A stretch of DNA of 64,000 nucleotides, from contig CAYUSP010000007.1 in NCBI GenBank assembly GCA_964447405.1, positions 47,770 through 111,769 of the forward strand, read 5' to 3'. The translations under genes and the position numbers were made by a program. How positions within the stretch are numbered: the first letter of the stretch is position 1; every line of letters begins with the position of its first letter. Below the pieces are notes generated by a model that had not been told where the DNA came from, did not search any database, and saw nothing but the letters and a program-made list of their open reading frames with translations. Positions 17,667 to 26,385 of the stretch are shown here, one piece after another. Source of the stretch: JALNZF01 sp964447405 (lineage in GTDB: Bacteria > Nitrospirota > UBA9217).

Positions 17667-17930
17667 TTATTCGATTATTAAGTCGTATTGGCTTAACAAT
17701 CCGGCAATGCCGGAATAGGAAAACTTCGCCTTCCGGGCAGTGTTCTGTTCAAGATCGATGGAGTAATTGCGAGCTGTTCTGAAATAGGCCTGGTACAGGT
17801 TCGTGCGGCTGAAAACGGTATTCAACAGGTCGCAGTTGTCAAAGAAGGCGCTTGTCAGGTCCGCCTCGGTAAATATCGCTTCCCTGATTCCTCTGAATTT
17901 GAATGATTCATACGTAAATTTAGATTGCTG
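17667..17930 (-). pseudogene. Remnant of a pentapeptide-repeat protein
   Basis: On the minus strand an open frame ends at a TAA at 17667-17669 and encodes pentapeptide-like A(D/N)Lxx runs (TEADLTSAFFDNCDLLNT, SRTNLYQAYF) and a tail ending LSQYDLIIE, like the C-terminus of Qnr/McbG-type proteins. It begins directly after an in-frame stop at 17931-17933 and has no start codon, so the 5' two thirds are lost. It probably no longer makes protein. Confidence 0.6.
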
Positions 17931-17933
17931 TTA

Positions 17934-18213
17934 ATCTTTTGCGGGTTGTTTATTTATTCATGATTTTTGTCATGCTGAAAAATAACCAATGATGAAGCAC
18001 GCACGCCATGTGCAGTATCAAAATGTTGCGCGTCGTCGTGATGTATATTCTGTTGTTTAAATGTATTGCTGATAGTAGATGCATGTAGCAGAAATGGATT
18101 TTCTAGTAAAATGAAAACAAAGCAAGGTATTGACAACATTATCCAGGCATGTCGCTGAACATGCCAAAACGGTGTGCATATTGTGAGTCTTGGACGGGAA
18201 CTGTACCAAAAAA
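17934..18213. other. AT-rich intergenic stretch, no gene seen
   Basis: Between the pentapeptide remnant and the glnA terminator there is AT-rich sequence without a convincing reading frame on either strand. It may hold decayed sequence from the same remnant. Confidence 0.4.
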
Positions 18214-18243
18214 AACCGGGACCCCTTGCGAAGGGTCCCGGTT
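18214..18243 (-). terminator. Rho-independent terminator of glnA
   Basis: A 13-bp stem (AACCGGGACCC with its complement) and a short GCG loop are followed, on the minus strand, by a run of T, 30 bp after the glnA stop. Confidence 0.85.
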
Positions 18244-18274
18244 GTATTCTCACCTGGTTGTGAGATTTGTGCGG

Positions 18275-19687
18275 TTAGATGTCGTAGTACAGGAAAAATT
18301 CATACGGATGCGGGCGAAGCCGGAGCGCGTCCACTTCCTTCGTCCTCTTGTAGTGGATCCACATCTCGATGGCGTCCTTGGTGAACACATCGCCTTTCAT
18401 CAGGAAACTGTGGTCAGCCTCGAGGTTGTCCAGTGCTTCTTCGAGCGATCCCGGCATGGACGGTACGCTTGCCAGTTCTTCGGGCGCCATATCGTAGATG
18501 TCCTTGTCGAGCGGCTGGCCCGGATCGATCTTGTTCTCGATGCCGTCGAGGCCCGCCATGAGCATGGCCGCGAAGGCCAGATAGGGGTTGCAGGACGGAT
18601 CGGGGAAGCGGACCTCGACGCGCTTGGCCTTGGGATTCGCGCTGTACATGGGGATACGGATGGATGCCGAGCGGTTCCGGCTGGAATATGCCAGATTCAC
18701 CGGCGCTTCAAATCCCGGGGTCAGGCGCTTGTAGGAATTCATCGTGGGATTCGTGAATGCGGCGATCACCTTGGCGTGCTTCAGGATGCCGCCGATATAC
18801 CACAGCGCCATCTGGGACATGCCCGCGTACATATCGCCGTGGAACAGGGGCTTGCCGCCCTTCCATATGGACTGGTGGCAGTGCATGCCCGAGCCGTTGT
18901 CGCCGAAGAGCGGCTTCGGCATGAAGGTCACGGTCTTGTTGTGCCGCTTGGCCACGTTCTTGATGATGTACTTGAAATACATGACCTGGTCAGCGCACTT
19001 GACCAGGGGATTGAACCGAATGTCGATCTCGGCCTGACCCGCCGTGGCCACCTCGTGGTGCTGACGCTCGACGTAGATGCCGACTTTCTGCATCTCCATG
19101 CACATCTCGGAGCGGATATCTTCCTGGCTGTCGATAGGCGGCACGGGGAAGTAGCCTTCCTTGTGGCGGGGCTTGTAGCCCAGGTTCGGATTCTCCACGC
19201 GGCCGGTGTTCCAGACGCCTTCGCTGCTGTCTATGTGGTAGTAGCCTTCATGGGAGTTCTGGTCAAAGCGGACATCGTCAAAGATGAAGAATTCCGGTTC
19301 CGGACCGAAAAAGCAGGTGTCGCCGATACCCGTGGACTTGAGGTACGCTTCCGACTTCTGTGCGATATAGCGCGGGTCGCGGGAGTAGCGCTCCTTGGTG
19401 ATCGGGTCGACGATGTTGCAGATAAGCGACAGCGTCGCATACTGGGTGAAAGGATCCATTACCGCGGTTTCCGGGTCGGGTACGACCAGCATGTCGCTCG
19501 TGTGGATGGATTGCCAGCCACGGATGCTCGAACCATCGAAGCCGAGGCCTTCCTCGAAGATCCCTTCGGTCAGCTCGTCCACGGGAACGGAAAAGTGCTG
19601 CCACAGTCCCGGAAAGTCCATGAACTTGAAGTCCACCATCGCTGCCTTATTCTCTTTTGCCATTGCCACTACATCTTTGGGTTTCAT
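18275..19687 (-). CDS. glnA: Glutamine synthetase, type I
   Basis: Cytosolic dodecameric enzyme making glutamine from glutamate, ammonia and ATP. The start is the ATG at 19687 (MKPKDVVAMAKEN) behind AGGAGG; the frame extends upstream to 19720 but that part is leader. At 470 residues it is the standard GS-I length. Motifs are FDGSSIRGW, the EPEFF metal-site segment, NGSGMHCHQS, the NPTMNSYKRL loop, and DIYDMAPEE with the adenylylation Tyr near 398, so control by an adenylyltransferase is likely. It lies 97 bp downstream of glnB on the same strand. No GlnE or NtrC gene is in the window. Confidence 0.97.
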   Translation of the reverse strand: MKPKDVVAMAKENKAAMVDFKFMDFPGLWQHFSVPVDELTEGIFEEGLGFDGSSIRGWQSIHTSDMLVVPDPETAVMDPFTQYATLSLICNIVDPITKERYSRDPRYIAQKSEAYLKSTGIGDTCFFGPEPEFFIFDDVRFDQNSHEGYYHIDSSEGVWNTGRVENPNLGYKPRHKEGYFPVPPIDSQEDIRSEMCMEMQKVGIYVERQHHEVATAGQAEIDIRFNPLVKCADQVMYFKYIIKNVAKRHNKTVTFMPKPLFGDNGSGMHCHQSIWKGGKPLFHGDMYAGMSQMALWYIGGILKHAKVIAAFTNPTMNSYKRLTPGFEAPVNLAYSSRNRSASIRIPMYSANPKAKRVEVRFPDPSCNPYLAFAAMLMAGLDGIENKIDPGQPLDKDIYDMAPEELASVPSMPGSLEEALDNLEADHSFLMKGDVFTKDAIEMWIHYKRTKEVDALRLRPHPYEFFLYYDI

Positions 19688-19713
19688 TAGATTCCTCCTC
19701 AATATATTAAAAT

Positions 19714-19767
19714 GATGCATGATGCACGATTCATGATATCAGGACAGCGCCGCCTGCATCATGCATC
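19714..19767. repeat. 13-bp perfect inverted repeat between glnB and glnA
   Basis: GATGCATGATGCA (19714-19726) and its reverse complement (19755-19767) flank a 28-nt loop. In the glnB-glnA transcript this could fold just upstream of the glnA ribosome binding site. There is no T-run, so it is not a standard terminator. Confidence 0.5.
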
Positions 19768-19784
19768 CTGTATCGCGCTTTTTG

Positions 19785-20123
19785 TTAAATCGCCGCTTCC
19801 CCGCGTTCACCTGTCCGAATCCTGATCACTTCATCCACAGTGGTGATGAAGATCTTGCCGTCTCCAATACGGCCGGTTTTTGCTGTTGCCTCTATCGTCT
19901 CGATGATCTTGGGAACAAGCGGATCAGCCGCAATGATTTCAAGCTTCACTTTCGGAAGAAAGTCCACGACATACTCTGCGCCCCGATAGAGTTCAGTATG
20001 GCCTTTTTGTCTGCCAAATCCCTTCACTTCCGTAACGGTTATGCCATGAATACCGATGGTGTTGAGTGCGTCCTTGACCTCATCAAGCTTGAACGGTTTA
20101 ATGATCGCTTCGATCTTTTTCAT
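19785..20123 (-). CDS. glnB: Nitrogen regulatory protein PII
   Basis: A 112-residue signal transducer that binds ATP/ADP and 2-oxoglutarate and reports nitrogen state to glutamine synthetase control. The N-terminus MKKIEAIIKPFKLDEVK and the C-terminal signature TGRIGDGKIFI are typical. The T-loop is intact, with Tyr51 (YRGAEYVVDF), so control by uridylylation is possible. The start has ACGGAGGA at good spacing. It is the first gene of a glnB-glnA operon. The absence of an adjacent amtB favours GlnB over GlnK. Confidence 0.95.
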   Translation of the reverse strand: MKKIEAIIKPFKLDEVKDALNTIGIHGITVTEVKGFGRQKGHTELYRGAEYVVDFLPKVKLEIIAADPLVPKIIETIEATAKTGRIGDGKIFITTVDEVIRIRTGERGEAAI

Positions 20124-20165
20124 GGGAATGTTCCTCCGTGACTGTCTATTTTAAGAGCAATTTTA

Positions 20166-20194
20166 ATGCTAAAATAGAAGATACAATCTTTCAA
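20166..20194 (-). promoter_or_regulatory. Possible sigma-70 promoter of glnB-glnA
   Basis: Minus-strand TTGAAA (20194-20189), a 17-bp spacer and TAGCAT (20171-20166), about 45 nt before glnB. No sigma-54 TGGC-N8-TGC element is seen. Confidence 0.35.
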
Positions 20195-20264
20195 TATGAT
20201 ATCAGTTTAGAGATGCGTATGAAGTGCGCAGGAATTATACAGGAGATTAATTTATAGGCAGGGA

Positions 20265-23200
20265 TCAGTTTCTCACGCGCTCGGTTTTCTTGGTTTTTTC
20301 TTCACGTTCTATCCTGATGCCTTCCTCTAGGAACTTTGAGGAAATCTCTTTTTCGATGTCGTCCTTCAGTTGTTCAAGAGAAACAAATTCCCCCTTGTGG
20401 AGCTCTTTTAGTTTGGCGACCGCATCCAGGTTATTCGGATCCAGCTCCAGCACCTGCTGGAATGCATGGATCGCGCCGCTGGTATTGCCCACTCCCTGGC
20501 ATGCGAGACCCAGGTCATAGTGCATTTCGGATTGGTTCAGGCTTTCGCCGCCGCCAAGGGTTTCCGCGTAATCGAGGGCATTCTGGATTTCCCCGATGGC
20601 ATTGGAATAATCGCTCTTTTCCATATAGCAAAGGCCCAGCATATACCGGCTCTGCACGAACTTTGGCTCATCCTCCGGAGTCATGATGAATTCCGCGATC
20701 GCATCGTCCAGAAGCCCCATTTCCTTATAGGCAACGCCAAGGTTGTAATGCGTATCCGCATCCTCCTTGATGGACTGCTGCTCAGCGCCTTTTTTGAATT
20801 CCTCGAAGATGTCGTCAAGGCTTTGTTCCGATGCGGTCGCTTCCGCTCTCTTCGGGACTGCAATGGTGCTCAGCTCATCGCGCAGCTCAGCGGCCAGGTC
20901 AAAGAAGTCGTCAGAGGGTTTGCCTTTGCCCGGAGACGGGGCCTTCGTTACGGTTTCGCGCTGGAGTTCCGCGCCCAGATCGAAGAAATCGTCGTCCGTG
21001 GATTTGACGGAAGGTTTGTATAACGGGGCAGCTGCGGGTTTTTTGGGTACTGCCGCGGGCGCAGCCTTGCTCGGCGGAGGAAATGCTTCCTTCGTCAACG
21101 GAGGCGGGGCGGGCTTCAACGGAATCTCGGGTGTCTTTGCAACGGGCGGCTTGATCTCCTGCTTTGGAGGAGATGGGGCCGGGGCTGGCTTTTGCTGCCC
21201 CTGGAGCTGATGGATTTCCTGCATCAGCGAGCGGACAGCCTCCTCATCCGATGCGCTTGTGGCCAGCTCTGCCGCAGGTGCGCCCGAAGCGGTGTAGCCT
21301 TCAAGGCCTTCAACGGCTTCCGCCAGTTTTGAGAACTCAAGCGTTTCATCTTCTTCGCGGGATATCTCGGTGAGCCGCTCAAGGGCTCTCCGGTCGCCGG
21401 GAGTGAGCGCAATTATCCTGGCATAATATTTTTTTGCCTCGTCGAACAGCCCCTGCTGAAAATAGAACTCTGCTTCGGCAAGGATTTCGCTGACATCAGC
21501 TTCTGCTTCAGATGATGCTGCCATTTCTTCCCTGACCGGCTCCGGGGCAGGGGCAAATGCTGGTGAGGACCGCGGGATTTCAAATACCTCGGATGCGGTT
21601 GTTCCCGCAGCGAACGATGGCTCTTCGGGAGCCAGCTCCTGACTGATCTGCCGCTGATCAAGTGCCTCTAACGCATCGTCAAGCGCGGGCTTTGGTGGTT
21701 GCTTGACATCAAGCCGTGACGGCGACTCAGTGGGCGTCGGAATACTCCCGAGCGGCGGCAAGGTGTTTTCAGCAGGGACCGGCGGTTCTTCCAGCGATGG
21801 TATCCCTGCTTCCAGCCCCGCGAATGCGATCTCGTCCAGTTCAGACAGTAAAGGCGTTGCTGCGGCTGATGCAAGCTGCTCGGGTGAAAATGAAGCGTCG
21901 ATGTCGAGGTGATCCGGCAGGATCCCGGGGAGTTCAGCCGCAAAAGACGCGGGCATCACGGGGGGGGCGGGATGCTCGATGGATTCCGGAATCGTGCTCG
22001 GCTGCTCCTCTGGTGCCGCTACAACCGGGCCGACAGGCGCCCTTCCCAGCTTGGAGAGCAGTGCCGGATGTTCAGGCGCCAACATGAGCGTGGATTCGAG
22101 CAGGGCGGTGGCTTCTTCTTCTCTGCCGAATTTAATGTAGAGCGCTGCTGCGAGCCTGGCGTGCAGGACCGCCTTATCCGTGTTCCCCGCTTCGTGATAC
22201 AGATCTCGCAGTTTTATGCGGATGCGCGGACTCTCGGGGAATTTGCTCGACAATACTTCAAGCTGTTCCAGAGCTTTGGCTGCAAGCCCGTATTTGATGA
22301 GCACATCCGCCTCGGTGCAGGCTTCAATGACTGCGGGATCCTCTTCCAGAGGTGAACGTGCAGGGGCGGGGCTGGTTGCAGCTTCCTGCGGAGGCAGATA
22401 CTCCTCGGCTATCTGATCGGGTATCTGCTGCTCAGCGACGATCTGATCCTGATCAGGTATCTGCTGCTCCGTAGCAACCTGATCGAAAACGGCCTGTTCC
22501 TCGATAACCTTTTCGGGAATGATCGGCTTCTCAACAACAGGTTCGGTAATGGCCTGAGTCAGCTCCGGCGCAGACGGTATCTCGATTGGCGCTCGGGATT
22601 CGAGCCGATTGAGCAATTCCCGCGCTTCGGTCGCGTCCGGGGCGATATCGCACACCCTGACCAGAATGGTCCGGGCAACTTCAGTATTTCCCTCCTCGAT
22701 CAACAGTTCAGCTGCGCGGATAAACTGTACCGCCGCATCCTGCACGCGGTCTACGGACAGGTAGAAGGCGGCCAGGGTCCTTCTGCCCGGGGAGAATCCG
22801 GGATTTGAATCCACGAAATTCCGGTATATTGCCTCGGCAGCTTCACTCTGACCGGCATCGATCTTGTTGTCAGCGAGCGCCGCAGCTTCGATAAGGGCCT
22901 TGTCGAGGTCCTGGATAGAGAGAAAGTGCCGGTACAGTTTTTCGCGAAGATCGATGCGATCGGGATTTTCCGCAAGGACCTTATTGATGATATACTCCAG
23001 GTCGCCAGCCTTACCCGCCTTCTCCAGGGCCTCGAGATAATGGTCGGCCAGCTGCGCATTGTCAGGGTCTTTCTCGAAAGCCGGTTTGAAGGCCTTGCAC
23101 GCTTCGCTGAACTTGCCTTCTTTCATATATATAATTCCGGCTTTGTGATAGACGTTCTTATTACCGGCATCGAGAGCGAGGACTTTTTCGAAGAGCTGAC

Positions 23201-23759
23201 GCGCTTCCTGGAAAGCATTCTTGGATACGTGAACATCCGAAGCTGCAAGATAGGCTGCGATCGCCTCCTCTTTCATCCCTTCCTTGGCGTACATGTCGCC
23301 GAGTTTGACCCTGAAAGCCACGTTGGAAGAATTCAAATCGGCCATCTTCTGATAGATATCGAGGGCTTTGGCCATCTGTTTTTTCTGGGTGAAGTAATCG
23401 GCGACGAACTTATAATTTTCGAGGGCGTTTCCGGTAAGGCCTTTTTCGGCATGCATATCGCCGAGGGCGAGATGGACGTCTATGACCGTGTTGTCGATAT
23501 TGAGGACTTTTTTATAGAGCGCAATTGCTTTGGAAGTGAAACCGTCCGATGCAAGCATGTCAGCTGCCCGCTTATAGGCATCCACTGCTTCGGACTTGGA
23601 GTTTTTTTTGAGGCACAAATCGCCGATCGTATTGAAAATATTGGGATCGTCAGGCAATTCCTGAAGCAGCTTCTTCCATTCTGCAATCGCCTTGTCATAC
23701 TGGCCTTTGGCAATATACTTCTGCGCCTCCTTCGTGACTGTATTTTTGTCGATTGCCAT
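20265..23759 (-). CDS. Giant tetratricopeptide-repeat (TPR) protein
   Basis: A 1164-residue cytoplasmic protein. An N-terminal block (about 1-380) holds about ten TPRs such as GQYDKAIAEWKKLLQELPDD. A low-complexity Pro/Glu/Gln-rich linker follows, with repeats of the type EQQIPDQ, then a second TPR pair (about 480-560), long Pro/Ala/Glu-rich linkers, two related short segments around DDFFDLGAELQRE and DDFFDLAAELRDE, and a C-terminal TPR block (about 1010-1130). It is probably a scaffold in a multiprotein complex such as motility, secretion or polarity. No export signal is seen. The promoter has TTGACA-18-TATTTT, 6 nt before the ATG. Confidence 0.85.
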   Translation of the reverse strand: MAIDKNTVTKEAQKYIAKGQYDKAIAEWKKLLQELPDDPNIFNTIGDLCLKKNSKSEAVDAYKRAADMLASDGFTSKAIALYKKVLNIDNTVIDVHLALGDMHAEKGLTGNALENYKFVADYFTQKKQMAKALDIYQKMADLNSSNVAFRVKLGDMYAKEGMKEEAIAAYLAASDVHVSKNAFQEARQLFEKVLALDAGNKNVYHKAGIIYMKEGKFSEACKAFKPAFEKDPDNAQLADHYLEALEKAGKAGDLEYIINKVLAENPDRIDLREKLYRHFLSIQDLDKALIEAAALADNKIDAGQSEAAEAIYRNFVDSNPGFSPGRRTLAAFYLSVDRVQDAAVQFIRAAELLIEEGNTEVARTILVRVCDIAPDATEARELLNRLESRAPIEIPSAPELTQAITEPVVEKPIIPEKVIEEQAVFDQVATEQQIPDQDQIVAEQQIPDQIAEEYLPPQEAATSPAPARSPLEEDPAVIEACTEADVLIKYGLAAKALEQLEVLSSKFPESPRIRIKLRDLYHEAGNTDKAVLHARLAAALYIKFGREEEATALLESTLMLAPEHPALLSKLGRAPVGPVVAAPEEQPSTIPESIEHPAPPVMPASFAAELPGILPDHLDIDASFSPEQLASAAATPLLSELDEIAFAGLEAGIPSLEEPPVPAENTLPPLGSIPTPTESPSRLDVKQPPKPALDDALEALDQRQISQELAPEEPSFAAGTTASEVFEIPRSSPAFAPAPEPVREEMAASSEAEADVSEILAEAEFYFQQGLFDEAKKYYARIIALTPGDRRALERLTEISREEDETLEFSKLAEAVEGLEGYTASGAPAAELATSASDEEAVRSLMQEIHQLQGQQKPAPAPSPPKQEIKPPVAKTPEIPLKPAPPPLTKEAFPPPSKAAPAAVPKKPAAAPLYKPSVKSTDDDFFDLGAELQRETVTKAPSPGKGKPSDDFFDLAAELRDELSTIAVPKRAEATASEQSLDDIFEEFKKGAEQQSIKEDADTHYNLGVAYKEMGLLDDAIAEFIMTPEDEPKFVQSRYMLGLCYMEKSDYSNAIGEIQNALDYAETLGGGESLNQSEMHYDLGLACQGVGNTSGAIHAFQQVLELDPNNLDAVAKLKELHKGEFVSLEQLKDDIEKEISSKFLEEGIRIEREEKTKKTERVRN

Positions 23760-23765
23760 GGCCTA

Positions 23766-23795
23766 AAAATACCATAAAGGCTGGCAGAGTGTCAA
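23766..23795 (-). promoter_or_regulatory. Promoter of the TPR gene, leaderless layout
   Basis: Minus-strand TTGACA (23795-23790), an 18-bp spacer and TATTTT (23771-23766), only 6 nt before the ATG. No Shine-Dalgarno fits in between. Confidence 0.5.
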
Positions 23796-23817
23796 CACTT
23801 CGTCTGCATCTTATGCC

Positions 23818-23846
23818 TTGATTTTAAAAATAAATCATGTTAATAA
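23818..23846 (+). promoter_or_regulatory. Promoter of def, near-leaderless layout
   Basis: TTGATT (23818-23823), a 17-bp spacer and TAATAA (23841-23846), 9 nt before the def ATG. No Shine-Dalgarno is visible. Confidence 0.4.
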
Positions 23847-23855
23847 TGATTCACC

Positions 23856-24374
23856 ATGGCAGTTAGACAGATTCGTACATATCCGGACCCAGTGCTCCGG
23901 AACAAGACTACCCGCGTAGCGCGCATAGACAACGACATTAACCAACTGATCGAAGATCTGGTGCAGACCATGCATGCGGCACCGGGTGTTGGCCTCGCTG
24001 CCAATCAGATCGGGGTGCCGCTTCAGGTTGCGGTGATCGATCTGAGCACCCGGGAGGAAAAAGCGCAGCAGCATCCCCTGCTGGTGATAATCAATCCCGA
24101 GTTGATCTCCATGGAGGGGTCTGTCGTGGAGGAAGAGGGCTGCCTCAGCATCCCCGATTACGCTGAAAAAATCAAGCGCGCGGCCCGGGTGAAGGTCCGC
24201 GCCCAGGACAGGACAGGAAAGCAGTTCGAGCTTGAGGCCGAAGGACTACTAGCCAAGGCTCTCCAGCATGAGATTGACCACTTGAATGGTTTGCTGTTCA
24301 TCGACAAGCTTAGCACGCTGAAGAAAGGCATTTTCAAAAGGCGGTTCAAGAAGATGCTTTTGGAAATGGAATAG
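23856..24374 (+). CDS. def: Peptide deformylase
   Basis: Metalloenzyme that removes the formyl group from new N-terminal methionines in the cytosol. All three signature motifs are intact: GVGLAANQIG (44-53), EEGCLS with metal-binding Cys96, and QHEIDHL with His138, catalytic Glu139 and His142. At 172 residues it has normal length, with a basic C-terminal tail. It precedes fmt, which adds the formyl group to Met-tRNA, the classical def-fmt pairing, though 112 bp separate them. It is divergent from the TPR gene. Confidence 0.97.
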   Translation: MAVRQIRTYPDPVLRNKTTRVARIDNDINQLIEDLVQTMHAAPGVGLAANQIGVPLQVAVIDLSTREEKAQQHPLLVIINPELISMEGSVVEEEGCLSIPDYAEKIKRAARVKVRAQDRTGKQFELEAEGLLAKALQHEIDHLNGLLFIDKLSTLKKGIFKRRFKKMLLEME

Positions 24375-24486
24375 ACCAGGGCTTCCCGAAAGGACAGCGG
24401 AGGCAGGCCTGGTCTCGTCTCGTCAGGCTGCGAGTGCACGCCCTGCTTCCCGTCCCTGAGCATACATCGCCGGTTTCCTTCTGTTT

Positions 24487-25428
24487 ATGAAACTCATATT
24501 CATGGGTACGCCGCACTTCGCTGTTCAGCCGCTCCGCGCGCTTGCCGCAGCCGGACACACGATTGCGGGAGTGGTGACACGGACCGACAAACCTGTTGGC
24601 AGGGGTCAGGTGTTCGCCGCTCCACCGGTGAAACAGGCGGCTCTGGAGCTCGGGCTCCGGGTCCTGCAGCCCAAGCGGGTGCGGGAGCCGGACACCCTTG
24701 CGCTGCTAAGAGAACTGGAGCCGGACGCGATCATTGTCGCGGCATATGGTCAGATTCTCCCGGGGGAGATACTGTCGCTTCCGAAACTGGGGTGCATTAA
24801 TATTCATGCTTCGCTGCTTCCGTCGTACCGGGGCGCCGCACCAATAAACTGGGCGATCATCCATGGCGAGCAGGAAACCGGCAACACCATCATGCAGATG
24901 GACGAAGGCATGGACACCGGAGCGATCCTGCTGCAGGAGCGGATTCCTATAACTCCCGAAGATACGGCAGGCACCTTGATGGAAAAATTGTCCGTGCGCG
25001 GAGCACGATTGCTCGTGGAAGCACTGCCCGGGATCGCGGCTGGTACACTGGTCCCTGTTCCGCAGGATGAGAGCAGTGCAACGTATGCTCCGATCCTGAA
25101 AAAGGGGGACGGCCTCATTGACTGGAGCTTGTCCGCCAGGGCCATTCACAACCGCGTGCGCGGGCTTTCCCCCTGGCCTGGAGTATACAGCTTCCTGGGG
25201 GGGAAGATGGTCAAGCTCATGAGTTCCGAGGTATTGCAGGGGACAGGCGTACCCGGTGCAATCCATACGGACGGCAAGAACACGCTTTGTGTCGGCACAG
25301 GAAGCGGGATGCTCCAGGTGCTGATGCTGCAGGTAGAGGGGAAAAAGCCAGTGAGCATTGCCGAATTCCTCAGGGGCCACCGGGAGGTGGCGGGGATGAA
25401 GTTCGAAGCGCGACATTCCAATACCTGA
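24487..25428 (+). CDS. fmt: Methionyl-tRNA formyltransferase
   Basis: Transfers a formyl group from 10-formyltetrahydrofolate to initiator Met-tRNA. The N-terminal formyltransferase domain (1-205) has INIHASLLPSYRGAAPINWA, the catalytic Asn-His pair (105/107), and MDEGMDTGAILL. The C-terminal OB-like domain starts about 207. Its 313 residues match the family. It works with def just upstream. It starts at an ATG after a pyrimidine-rich stretch with no strong ribosome binding site. Confidence 0.97.
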   Translation: MKLIFMGTPHFAVQPLRALAAAGHTIAGVVTRTDKPVGRGQVFAAPPVKQAALELGLRVLQPKRVREPDTLALLRELEPDAIIVAAYGQILPGEILSLPKLGCINIHASLLPSYRGAAPINWAIIHGEQETGNTIMQMDEGMDTGAILLQERIPITPEDTAGTLMEKLSVRGARLLVEALPGIAAGTLVPVPQDESSATYAPILKKGDGLIDWSLSARAIHNRVRGLSPWPGVYSFLGGKMVKLMSSEVLQGTGVPGAIHTDGKNTLCVGTGSGMLQVLMLQVEGKKPVSIAEFLRGHREVAGMKFEARHSNT

Positions 25429-25450
25429 AACATTAAACCGGGAATGCGTC

Positions 25451-25544
25451 TCGCGCAAAGACGCAAAGGCGCAAAGTGAATCTTGATATCGGCCGGCGCT
25501 TCTGATGACGCTGACTTTCTTTGCGACTTGGCGGCTTTGCGCGA
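25451..25544. repeat. Imperfect inverted repeat of CGCAAAG units
   Basis: A 26-nt left arm (25451-25476) built from CGCAAAG repeats and a right arm (25519-25544) complementary at 23 of 26 positions, with a 42-nt loop. Such CGCAAAG-rich elements occur between genes in many environmental genomes. It may form a hairpin between fmt and the DUF116 gene. Confidence 0.5.
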
Positions 25545-25605
25545 CAGTATTCTTTTCAAATCTTGATACTCATGCCGGGTCCAGACATCGGCATTTGTGA
25601 AAAAT

Positions 25606-26385
25606 ATGTCCGAACCTAAAAAACGCATTTTCATCGGCCTTATCGTCTTTTCCGTGTTCCTGATTACTGCGGTGACGGTAGGGCTCTATCTTATTCCGTA
25701 CATCGGGTTGAAGAACATTCATCCCCTTGCGCCCCGGGTCGTTTGCTACAGCATGGGAGCGGTCCTGAGCGTGCTGATCCTTGGCGTGACGCTCCTGATA
25801 GCCACGCTGATCCGGGGCAGAGAAGTGTTCTTCGCGGCGCGGCTTCGGGGCATCGTGATCGAGGTGCTGTTTCCCATCATGATCGTGGTGGGCAAGCTCC
25901 TCGGCATCTCTAAGGAAAAGATCCAGCAGTCTTTTGTCGAGGTCAACAACCTCCTTGTTCGTGCCCGCTGCGCCGATAACAAGCCAAGGCGGCTCCTGCT
26001 TCTGATGCCTCATTGCCTTCAGTTCAACGACTGCGCGATCAAAGTCACAACCGACGCCTCCAAGTGCCAGGCCTGCGGCAAATGCAGGATCAAGGACCTG
26101 GTCGAACTGGCAGGGCGATACCAGGTCCATCTCTCTGTGGCAACCGGCGGCACGCTCGCGCGGCGACGGGTGGCCGAGTCCAGGCCGGATGCGATCATCG
26201 CCGTGGCATGCGAGCGAGACCTGACGAGCGGCATACAGGACGCCTATCCGCTGCCTGTCATCGGCATTCTGAACGAACGGCCGTTCGGGCCGTGCTTCAA
26301 TACAAGCGTGGACATCGACAAGGTGGCTGAAGCGCTCGAATTTCTGGCGAACGGCAGCAGTGGTCATTTTGGCACAGCAGGATAA
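25606..26385 (+). CDS. DUF116 family membrane protein with a cysteine cluster
   Basis: A protein of about 259 residues. Two N-terminal membrane helices (about 10-32 and 43-65) are followed by a cytosolic DUF116 domain: LMPHCLQFNDC, then CQACGKC, a pattern suited to an iron-sulfur cluster or zinc, and a GGTLARRR segment. The start could be the GTG at 25597 or the ATG at 25606; the ATG is preferred. The gene often sits beside def, fmt and rsmB, as here, and its role is unknown. Its end overlaps rsmB by 26 bp, implying translational coupling. Confidence 0.82.
   Translation: MSEPKKRIFIGLIVFSVFLITAVTVGLYLIPYIGLKNIHPLAPRVVCYSMGAVLSVLILGVTLLIATLIRGREVFFAARLRGIVIEVLFPIMIVVGKLLGISKEKIQQSFVEVNNLLVRARCADNKPRRLLLLMPHCLQFNDCAIKVTTDASKCQACGKCRIKDLVELAGRYQVHLSVATGGTLARRRVAESRPDAIIAVACERDLTSGIQDAYPLPVIGILNERPFGPCFNTSVDIDKVAEALEFLANGSSGHFGTAG

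Noticed and set aside
18149..19690. 513-residue plus-strand frame opposite glnA
   Set aside because: It is the shadow of glnA, whose motifs, start and terminator are unambiguous.
20124..20264. Sigma-54 promoter for glnB-glnA
   Set aside because: No GG-N10-GC core is visible; a sigma-70-like pair fits better.
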